DNA from: CAYVMN01 sp964452575
GTDB lineage: Bacteria; Desulfobacterota; DSM-4660; Desulfatiglandales; Desulfatiglandaceae
Direction: 5' to 3'
Assembly (NCBI GenBank): GCA_964452575.1
Contig: CAYVMN010000068.1
Span: 1-20,623, forward strand
DNA: 20,623 nucleotides
Shown: piece after piece, positions 1 through 6,813 of the stretch
Position numbering within the stretch: the stretch's first letter is position 1
Layout of the letters: the number at the start of each line of letters is the position of its first letter
Program-made: the position numbers and the translations under genes
The notes under the pieces: model-generated
Database searches by the model: none
What the model was told of the DNA's origin: nothing
The model's input: only the letters and a program-made list of their open reading frames with translations

Positions 1-204
1 CTCATCCGTGGTGATGGCTGAGGCATTGACGCGGGCATTTGACTTGAAGGTGACCTTGAGTTCATTTCCTTTTTTTCGGCAGCGGAGGGATGGGCCGTGA
101 TTCACGAGGAGAAAGCCTTCTGTGAGGTCAAGGTCACCGAGCTGGGACAGCCCCGTAATTACGTCGGGCGAACACTGGAATTTGATCTCGACTTCGTCAG
201 TCAT
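1..204 (-). CDS. N-terminal part of a CYTH-like domain protein (runs off window)
   Basis: An open frame of 68 codons starts at ATG 204-202 and continues beyond the left edge, so only the N-terminus is visible. It begins MTDEVEIKFQC, close to the ExExK-type strand that opens CYTH domains (thiamine triphosphatase / CyaB-like phosphohydrolases). Further in it has a segment GPSLRCRKKGNELKVTFKS, resembling the CYTH pattern of a basic R-x-R-x strand followed by a TLK/TFK strand that binds triphosphate. A purine-rich AGGGCAAGGA precedes the start. CYTH enzymes hydrolyse or cyclise nucleoside or inorganic triphosphates, but the catalytic C-terminal half is not in the window. Confidence is good that this is a gene and moderate for the family. 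Confidence 0.55.
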   Translation of the reverse strand, partial: MTDEVEIKFQCSPDVITGLSQLGDLDLTEGFLLVNHGPSLRCRKKGNELKVTFKSNARVNASAITTDE

Positions 205-286
205 ATCGAATTCCTTGCCCTATGACCGGTTTGATTGACCAGTTAGATAATAGGATCAACCAGATAATTCTTAACTTTTGAGAGTT

Positions 287-682
287 CTATTTCAGATGGC
301 TTTTTTCATAAGGCTGCAAAATTTTCACGTTAGGGATAATCGAATAATGTTTTTGGTTAAAGGTGCACAGGGCCACGTTCATAGCCACAGCCATTTGACC
401 AATCAATGCATCGAGAATTCCAAGTCCGTGGCTGAGATGATAACTGGTAAAAACAGATAACGCCTCATCACAAGCTGAGGGTGAAGGCCAAGTTACATTA
501 TAAGAGCGCAATTCCCTGTCCACCTCCTGTTGTTCCGGCTTGTCTCTGCACCCCTGAATTAATTCCATTGCAACGAATCCGGGTAAAACGATCTTTTCTG
601 TGCCTAAGGAATCCAGCCAAGCGATAGCGGGTGGATATTCCCGCATAAGATCTATCATTACATCAGTATCGAGAAGAATCAT
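287..682 (-). CDS. vapC: PIN-domain toxin, VapC family
   Basis: A 131-residue protein of typical VapC length. VapC toxins are Mg-dependent ribonucleases that cut tRNA, rRNA or mRNA when not held by their antitoxin. The PIN acidic residues are visible: D5 and D7 in MILLDTDVMID, E40 in FVAMELIQG, and D91 in GILDALIGQ. The C-terminal TFNQKHY (N109) is the usual last element of the active site. The start is ATG 682-680 with GAGGAAAGG just upstream, and it overlaps the antitoxin stop by 4 bases (ATGA), implying translational coupling. All key residues are present, so the toxin looks intact. The symbol is a family name; the RNA target cannot be read from sequence. Confidence 0.88.
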   Translation of the reverse strand: MILLDTDVMIDLMREYPPAIAWLDSLGTEKIVLPGFVAMELIQGCRDKPEQQEVDRELRSYNVTWPSPSACDEALSVFTSYHLSHGLGILDALIGQMAVAMNVALCTFNQKHYSIIPNVKILQPYEKSHLK

Positions 683-942
683 GCCTTTCCTCGACGGTTT
701 TGAGCTTGTTCTCGGAGTTGACGGGCGTAAACCGCACTGTCTGCAATATCCTTCCTATCTTTCCATAACCCTATAAGCCCCGAACGGCGCAACCTATCAG
801 CGGGCAAGTAACGTTGACGAGGAGTGTTTGAAGGTTCGATCAAAAAGATCATTTCTAAATGCTGCCCTTTCTTAAATGGCAACCCACTCATAAAGATCTC
901 ACCATCCTTTTCTACAACTTTCTGAATACGAATTGCCTCCAT
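679..942 (-). CDS. vapB: VapB-type antitoxin
   Basis: An 87-residue protein immediately upstream of, and overlapping by 4 bases, the PIN toxin gene. The N-terminal part (about residues 3-36, AIRIQKVVEKDGE...) looks like a swapped-hairpin, AbrB-like DNA-binding unit. The C-terminal part (about 54-80, with the motif GLIGLWKDRKDIADS) matches the amphipathic tail by which VapB-type antitoxins block the PIN active site. An upstream GGGAG sits about 9 bases from the start. By family knowledge the protein neutralises VapC and, with it, represses the vapBC promoter, which would lie in the AT-rich stretch 943-1010. The antitoxin subfamily is uncertain. Confidence 0.8.
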   Translation of the reverse strand: MEAIRIQKVVEKDGEIFMSGLPFKKGQHLEMIFLIEPSNTPRQRYLPADRLRRSGLIGLWKDRKDIADSAVYARQLREQAQNRRGKA

Positions 943-1071
943 AATTTAGCGCTCCCATTTTTATTTCGAAATACCTATTTCAATTATGCTAAAAATGATA
1001 GAATTTGCAAGGGTTAAATGCCCCCCTTGATAAAAAGCCAGCCATTTCTTAAAAAAAATGATGAGATCCTC

Positions 1072-1242
1072 TTATTTTAGCACCTTCTCAAGAAAAACCC
1101 TTTCGAACCGCTCTGCATCAACTTTATAGCACACCCAGGTGACCTCTTTCATCTTGTCTTTAATAAGCCGTGTGGGCCTGTAGCCCGCTACCGTCGTTCC
1201 TGAAGTGAATTCCCCGCTATCCTCTACCTCCACAAGGATCAC
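1072..1242 (-). CDS. Possible 56-residue protein or 3' gene remnant, unknown function
   Basis: A short frame with protein-like composition ends at the stop 1074-1072. It contains EDSGEFTSGTTVAGYRPTR and then DKMKEVTWVCYKVD. A GTG at 1242-1240 is preceded at 6 bases by CCAGGAG and could be the start. Upstream the frame stays open to about 1340 without any ATG, so it may instead be the 3' end of a decayed gene. I recognise no family. It lies between vapB and the inverted repeat at 1361-1690. Confidence 0.3.
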   Translation of the reverse strand: MILVEVEDSGEFTSGTTVAGYRPTRLIKDKMKEVTWVCYKVDAERFERVFLEKVLK

Positions 1243-1360
1243 GTCGGGCTCCTGGGGCCGCAGAAAAGGAAATCGCCAAACAAGTGTATGGCGACAATGG
1301 CCCCAGGAACGGCCCCATCTGGATATCTTGACTTATTTGAATGGCTTCGTTAGTGTGGAA

Positions 1361-1690
1361 TAAGAACCTTCGTAACACTTTAGCGTTTTGAAAGAAAGGC
1401 AGCCTCCGGCCCGGAGGGACGACCGTGAGGGTCTTTTTTCCAAAGGACGTAAAAGACGGCATCATTTCATAGAACGGCAGTGAGGTCTTTAAACTCGTTA
1501 CGCAACAGCCCCATCGGAGGACGTCCCTATGAAGTGCCCTCTCCCTGCCTGGCACAACCTGTATTTAAAGCTAAGGGGGCGTTCCAGAGGCTGGGAAGAA
1601 TTTGGATTACGTCCTTTGGAAAAAAGACCCTCGCGGTCCTCTTACTCCTCAGTGTTTTCAAAACGCTAAAGGGTTACGAACCTTTATAAA
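1361..1690. repeat. Long imperfect inverted repeat (about 90-bp arms, about 150-bp core)
   Basis: The left arm, about 1361-1453, and the right arm, about 1607-1690, are inverted copies. Both carry TTCGTAAC, then TTTAGCGTTTTGAAA, a diverged middle, and an almost perfect block GGGTCTTTTTTCCAAAGGAC followed by GTAA. The left arm also has its own hairpin, CCTCCG-GCC-CGGAGG at 1403-1417. The core (1454-1606) codes for nothing I can recognise. The size and structure resemble a MITE-like, non-autonomous element or the folded remains of two element ends. No transposase is nearby and target duplications are not obvious. Confidence 0.65.
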
Positions 1691-1838
1691 CCAATAATTT
1701 AAAGGCCATGATTCCGTCTTTCTGGCAATGTAATAGGGCGCGGGCTATATTTTGCTTGAAAGAACCCATGAAATGTCCCTGAAAGTCATCATGGTTTTTG
1801 AATGGTATAGGAGGGGCCATTTTCATGAGGAAAGGGCA

Positions 1839-2267
1839 ATGAGTCTCAGGACTAGGGTGCTTGTCTTTCTTGCCCTGTTGACAATCTGCTCGCCTGGTTT
1901 CCAAGCAAGATGCTGGGAAGCCCCCATGGCATCTGCCAAAAAGGATCAGTCGCAGAGCTTAAAGCAGGGAAAAGAAGCGGGGTTCAACGCGGGTGCCTGG
2001 CTTGTCTCTATTTTTCGTGACTACATTTCAGCGGTCGACAGTGACAGGTGCCCAAGTACCCCTTCCTGCTCTTCGTACAGTGTCATGGCATTCAGGAAGC
2101 ATGGGTTTTTTGTGGGGTGGGTCATGACCGTTGATCGCCTCATACACGAAGCGGACGAGGGCTATGTATCCCCTCTTGCCCGCCAAGGCGGCAAGTACAA
2201 GGTAGTGGATCCTGTAGAGAATAATGATTTTTGGTGGTTTGACCCGCATGAGAATGACTTTCAATAA
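1839..2267 (+). CDS. Secreted YidD-like (haemolytic-domain/DUF37) protein
   Basis: I chose ATG 1839 (142 residues) because GAGGAAAGGGC precedes it and it opens a signal peptide, MSLRTRVLVFLALLTICSPG, with likely cleavage near FQA. A longer start at 1752 would bury this peptide. The mature part carries the YidD core: IFRDYIS, then DRCPSTPSCSSYSVMAFRKH and G-x-V-M-T-V-D-R, matching the YidD pattern RC-x-PTCS-Y-x-EA-x-x-x-HG. Classical YidD is a short cytoplasmic, membrane-bound helper of protein insertion and has a third Cys near CHPWHPGG. Here that end is replaced by HEADEGYVSP, and the protein is exported. It overlaps the next gene, suggesting an envelope operon. The family is confident; the role is not. 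Confidence 0.82.
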   Translation: MSLRTRVLVFLALLTICSPGFQARCWEAPMASAKKDQSQSLKQGKEAGFNAGAWLVSIFRDYISAVDSDRCPSTPSCSSYSVMAFRKHGFFVGWVMTVDRLIHEADEGYVSPLARQGGKYKVVDPVENNDFWWFDPHENDFQ

Positions 2268-3183
2268 GGGTATACGGCTCTTTTTTGCAGGAGCAGTCTT
2301 TTTCTTGTTGAAGACATCTCCAGCGCTCCCGGGCCAGATCATAATTGACAGCGATGATCAATTTGAACTCGGCCGTGCCTGTATGGAGAAAGGTGAATAT
2401 GCCAGGGCAGTGGTGGAATTTGAGAGGTTTATCTATTTCTTCCCCGACGCTTCAAAGGCCCCTATGGTCAGGTATCTTATCGGTATATGTTACCTGAAAG
2501 ATGGCCGCTATGAGGAGGCCAGGGGGCGCTTCCTTGAGATCATAAGGAGCAGACCGGATACCTCCCTTGCGGGTAAGGCCCTTTTTATGTTGGGAGAATC
2601 CTATTACCATCAGGGGGATCAAAAGAAGGCCGAGTATTACTTTAGGCAGGTGACAGAAGAATACCCCAATCTGGAGTTGGAGAACCTTGCCCTTTACAGG
2701 CTTGGGTGGGCCAAGATGAGAGAGGACCGGTGGAGGGATGCCTCGGAAGTCTTTATGAAGGTGGGGAGGGGGAGCCCACTTTATGGATCATCCCAAGAGC
2801 TTGCGGTGGAGAGCCTCAAGGGAGAGGCATTACCTTACAAGGACCCCACATCCGCCGGGGTAATGGCGGGCATAATCCCGGGCCTCGGTCATGCCTATGT
2901 ATCTCGCTACACGGATGCAGTGGTAGCCTTTTTGCTCAATGGTCTTTTCATATGGGCTGCGGTGGAGGCATTCAACAATAACAACACGGTGCTGGGGGGT
3001 ATACTGACCTTTTTTGAGTTGGGCTGGTACACGGGGAATATTTACAGCGCGGTGAATGTTACCCACAAGTACAACCGTAAGGTCAGGGATGATTTCAGAA
3101 ACAGCCTGAAAGATCGTTTCGATCTTCACCTTCTTAGCTCGAGAAAGGGCCCTATTGGTCTGGCCTTGACATTCAGCTTTTGA
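2248..3183 (+). CDS. TPR-repeat envelope protein with C-terminal membrane segments
   Basis: A protein of about 311 residues. ATG 2248 is favoured because it opens a signal peptide or anchor (MRMTFNKGIRLFFAGAVFFL); ATG 2224 and 2254 are possible, and no start has a strong ribosome site. After the leader, about residues 40-175 form four or so TPR units (FELGRACMEKGEYARAVVEF, YLIGICYLKDGRYEEAR, LGESYYHQGDQKKAEYYFRQ), as in YbgF/BamD-like scaffold proteins. Next comes a Gly-rich membrane stretch, AGIIPGLGHAYVSRYTDAVV, and two hydrophobic segments of the TM2/DUF5683 type. The protein ends in LALTFSF; a terminal Phe is typical of outer-membrane proteins. It overlaps the YidD-like gene by 20 bases, so the two are probably co-translated. 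A scaffold role in envelope assembly is inference. Confidence 0.75.
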   Translation: MRMTFNKGIRLFFAGAVFFLLKTSPALPGQIIIDSDDQFELGRACMEKGEYARAVVEFERFIYFFPDASKAPMVRYLIGICYLKDGRYEEARGRFLEIIRSRPDTSLAGKALFMLGESYYHQGDQKKAEYYFRQVTEEYPNLELENLALYRLGWAKMREDRWRDASEVFMKVGRGSPLYGSSQELAVESLKGEALPYKDPTSAGVMAGIIPGLGHAYVSRYTDAVVAFLLNGLFIWAAVEAFNNNNTVLGGILTFFELGWYTGNIYSAVNVTHKYNRKVRDDFRNSLKDRFDLHLLSSRKGPIGLALTFSF

Positions 3184-3233
3184 ACACAAGGCCTCCGGGT
3201 CATTGCAGAAACGGCTCACCTCTGCTAGGCTCT

Positions 3234-3254
3234 AAACGGATTCTAGCTCCGTTT
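3234..3254 (+). promoter_or_regulatory. Perfect 7-bp stem-loop between the TPR and lipoprotein genes
   Basis: AAACGGA (3234-3240), loop TTCTAGC, TCCGTTT (3248-3254). It lies 51 bases after the TPR gene stop and just before the ribosome site of the next gene. The bases after it are not a clean U run, so it could be a weak terminator, an RNA processing site or a 5'-UTR hairpin. Confidence 0.35.
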
Positions 3255-3283
3255 GTCCATAGCTTGAAAGGAGGTATGAAGAG

Positions 3284-3502
3284 ATGAAAAGATTTTGTCT
3301 GTTGGCCTTGCTAGGCCTGTTCTTGTGTGGGTGTGGGGCAGCAGCCAAGCAATCAGAATTCTGGGATCATAGCACGATATACAGAAGCTGGTCTCACCTC
3401 AAATTTAGCTGGTGGGGGTACAAGAACCCAACAGTTGAAACGGGAAAGAAATCCCTTGAGGAGCACTGGTGGGGCATTCCCATAAAAGGCCCTTCTAAAT
3501 AG
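3284..3502 (+). CDS. Small Trp-rich lipoprotein, conserved hypothetical
   Basis: A 72-residue protein with a lipoprotein signal, MKRFCLLALLGLFLCGCG; the lipobox LCGC gives acylated Cys at position 17. The mature part, about 55 residues, is unusually rich in Trp (six), with paired WW in FSWWGYKNP and HWWGIP, which suggests contact with membrane, peptidoglycan or glycan. An AAAGGAGG lies 10 bases before the ATG. Similar short lipoproteins are, to my knowledge, common next to envelope genes in Desulfobacterota, but no function is known. Its place in the cluster with the YidD-like, TPR and BamE-like proteins suggests envelope assembly or stress. Gene confidence is high; function is unknown. Confidence 0.75.
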   Translation: MKRFCLLALLGLFLCGCGAAAKQSEFWDHSTIYRSWSHLKFSWWGYKNPTVETGKKSLEEHWWGIPIKGPSK

Positions 3503-3528
3503 TGCCTGAACGAAACCCCCGTTCAAGC

Positions 3529-3580
3529 AAAATCCGAATATCGAAATCCGAAACGAATTCGAATACCAAAATTCTAAATA
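3529..3580. repeat. AT-rich dispersed repeat (AAATCCGAAA / AATTCGAATA words)
   Basis: The stretch is made of AATCCGAATATCGAAATCCG, then AAACGAATTCGAATACC. The same words recur at 20461-20508 and, inverted, at 20565-20623, so this is one arm of a family present more than once in the window. It is intergenic and non-coding. Confidence 0.5.
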
Positions 3581-3658
3581 ACTAAACTCAATATCTTGAA
3601 AATATTACGTTTCGGTCAAGCACTAAATAGATCTGAGAAAGCAGGGCGGGGATTATTT

Positions 3659-4039
3659 ATGGAAAGGCAACAGCTTATGTCGGCAAGGATACTAACTGTC
3701 ATTCTTGGGGGGATGCTATTTCTCGGCGGTTGTGCTGTGCAAGAGTATCGAGTCTCAAAGATCCGCTACCAACACCCCAATTGGGATGATGCCACCGTCC
3801 GCAAGGTAGCCGATAGGAAGGTAGAAGCGGGCATGAGCAGCGAAATGGTGAGGACGGCCATCGGGATACCGGATTCCATTTCCAGGGACGGAGATGAAGA
3901 CAAGTGGGGATATGCAATTCTGGTGGGTGACTATGAACCGCACAAGGAATTCGTCTATTTTGTCTACTTCAAGTATGATGTGGTGACGAGGACCGCCGGG
4001 GACAGGAGCAGGCTTTCATATCTTGCCTGGTATGAATAA
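3659..4039 (+). CDS. BamE/SmpA-like lipoprotein
   Basis: I start at ATG 3659 (126 residues), which gives a normal lipoprotein leader ending in the lipobox LGGC (Cys 25). ATG 3677 would also work; the in-frame ATG 3596 adds a non-leader extension overlapping a repeat. After the Cys is a charged segment, then EAGMSSEMVRTAIGIPDSIS and DKWGYAI, which follows the BamE-like pattern G-M-T-x-x-x-V-x-x-x-L-G-x-P-D followed by W-x-Y. BamE-like domains are small outer-membrane-linked folds that assist beta-barrel assembly or bind partner proteins. It is the fourth envelope gene in a row on this strand, about 150 bases from the previous one. It is not close enough to BamE itself to give that name. Confidence 0.72.
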   Translation: MERQQLMSARILTVILGGMLFLGGCAVQEYRVSKIRYQHPNWDDATVRKVADRKVEAGMSSEMVRTAIGIPDSISRDGDEDKWGYAILVGDYEPHKEFVYFVYFKYDVVTRTAGDRSRLSYLAWYE

Positions 4040-4235
4040 TCCCTCAATGACCTTTTATCCATCTCGCGGATGAAACCGCCCATCAAGAAAGGGCCTCTTT
4101 CACATCCATCCTGGCTGCCCTGTTCCCCCCTTCTCGTTTTCCGCCAGGCTCGGGCCACTTGTCTGCCGTTTCCCTCGAGTAGGCTAGGCCTTTCAAGGGC
4201 AAGGGCCGAATAACCATCCGGAATGTTACAGCAAA

Positions 4236-5630
<1,395 letters not shown>

Positions 5631-5752
5631 CCGCCAGATCGGAAAAAGGCCAAAATGACACTATCCGTCTATTCTTTACACGTACAGAAAAACATTTTGG
5701 GCTTACTATTTCTTCATTACATAAAGCCCTAAGGAGCGCGGTCTGCCTGATA

Positions 5753-5830
5753 CTCGATACTCGAAACTTGAAACTTGAAAATATGTCGACATTTTTGATT
5801 CTTTTCGAGTTTCCAGTTTCAAATTTCCAG
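5753..5830. repeat. Imperfect intergenic inverted repeat (GAAACTTGAAA family)
   Basis: The left arm, about 5753-5780, has CTCGAAACTTGAAACTTGAA. The right arm, about 5802-5830, reads back as CTGGAAATTTGAAACTGGAA and then CTCGAAAAG. The arms flank about 20 bases and would fold into a long mismatched hairpin in the leader region before the IMP cyclohydrolase gene. It does not end in a T run, so I do not call it a terminator. Confidence 0.5.
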
Positions 5831-5921
5831 TTTCTCTCAGCAATAGCGACAGGACCTCTTTGAAGATCGTGTGCTAGACTACCCCAAAAACTTTTTCTTA
5901 AAGGCTATAGGAGGTAAAGGA

Positions 5922-6518
5922 ATGGGTAAGATTGAAAGGGCAATAATCAGCGTGACAGACAAGAGCGGGATTGTGGATTTTGCTAAATCGCTTTCCAGGT
6001 TCAGGGTGGAGATCCTCTCCACAGGAGGGACAGCCAGGACACTCCGAGCGGGAGGGATTTCCGTAACCGACATTTCAGACTATACGGGCTTCCCCGAAAT
6101 GATGGACGGGAGGGTGAAGACCCTCCACCCCAAGATCCACGGCGGACTCTTGGGCCTTCGTGCCAACCCGGAACATGTGAAGGTTATGAGAGAGCACGGG
6201 ATCAAGGCAATTGATATGGTGGTCGTTAACCTATATGAATTCGAAAAAACAGTGGCCAGGGAAGGGGTGGGCCTGGATGAGGCCATTGAGAATATCGATA
6301 TTGGAGGACCTTCGATGCTCAGGTCTTCCGCCAAGAACTTCAGGGATGTAACGGTCATAGTGGATCCGCAAGACTATGTGGTGGTCTTGGAAGAAATGGA
6401 GGCGAACAGGGGCGCAACCACACTCAAGACGCGTTTTAGACTGGCAAAGAAGGTTTTCCGATTGACCAGCCAATATGATAAGGCAATCAATGAATATCTG
6501 GACAAGGTCGAGATCTGA
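5922..6518 (+). CDS. purH: Stand-alone IMP cyclohydrolase (PurH N-terminal domain only)
   Basis: A 198-residue protein. ATG 5922 is chosen for the strong TAGGAGG upstream; the in-frame 5871 start has none. It catalyses closure of FAICAR to IMP, the last step of purine synthesis. The MGS-like IMPCH fold is complete: ISVTDKSGI near the N-terminus, EILSTGGTART, DGRVKTLHPKIHGGLLGLR with the conserved Lys/His pair, VVVNLYEFEKTV, and IENIDIGGPSMLRSSAKN. It ends at YDKAINEYL, the normal end of this domain. Bifunctional PurH continues for another 300 or so residues with AICAR formyltransferase; nothing like that follows here. The second activity must therefore be encoded elsewhere, by a separate transformylase or PurP. 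The gene looks natural, not truncated. The symbol denotes only the cyclohydrolase half. Confidence 0.92.
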   Translation: MGKIERAIISVTDKSGIVDFAKSLSRFRVEILSTGGTARTLRAGGISVTDISDYTGFPEMMDGRVKTLHPKIHGGLLGLRANPEHVKVMREHGIKAIDMVVVNLYEFEKTVAREGVGLDEAIENIDIGGPSMLRSSAKNFRDVTVIVDPQDYVVVLEEMEANRGATTLKTRFRLAKKVFRLTSQYDKAINEYLDKVEI

Positions 6519-6544
6519 GATAGGGACTGGCGCCGCGGTCATAG

Positions 6545-6745
6545 CTAAGGCGGTAGGACATCACTTATCTGAGCGGAATGTCCTTTGCCTCTGATTATCT
6601 TCTCAGGGCAGGGCATGTTTTTGTGGACGTGGTGCCCTTTGTTTCTGCAATAGATGGCCTGGAAGGTCCTGCAACTCCCCGATCCGTCCAGGGAGTTATC
6701 TTCAGGCCAGGCCGCATATTCACAATTCAGGTCACAGAATCTCAT
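6545..6745 (-). CDS. Small Cys-rich protein, conserved-looking, unknown function
   Basis: A 66-residue protein lying 68 bases downstream of the caspase-like gene on the same strand. It has five Cys and three His in its first 46 residues: FCDLNCEYAAWPE (C4, C8), GSCRTFQAIYC (C25, C33) and GHHVHKNMPC (C46). The spacing C-x3-C, C-x7-C and H-H-x-H-x4-C suggests a metal-binding or disulfide knot. The wording resembles small proteins of Desulfobacterota that I recall only as unassigned, so the family is not named. There is no signal peptide and no strong ribosome site; translation may depend on the upstream gene. The codon usage and conserved-looking motif make a real gene likely. A minor alternative is a chance frame. 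Confidence 0.6.
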   Translation of the reverse strand: MRFCDLNCEYAAWPEDNSLDGSGSCRTFQAIYCRNKGHHVHKNMPCPEKIIRGKGHSAQISDVLPP

Positions 6746-6813
6746 GGGGGCGATACCACCATCAACTCTTCTCTGATTCCCTTTTCTTTATTGGGCATTC
6801 GCGGCCTCTGCTG

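Noticed and set aside
1217..1555. Minus-strand 112-codon open frame
   Set aside because: It crosses the inverted repeat arm, has no protein character and no ribosome site; a more protein-like frame (1072-1242) lies on the same strand in another phase.
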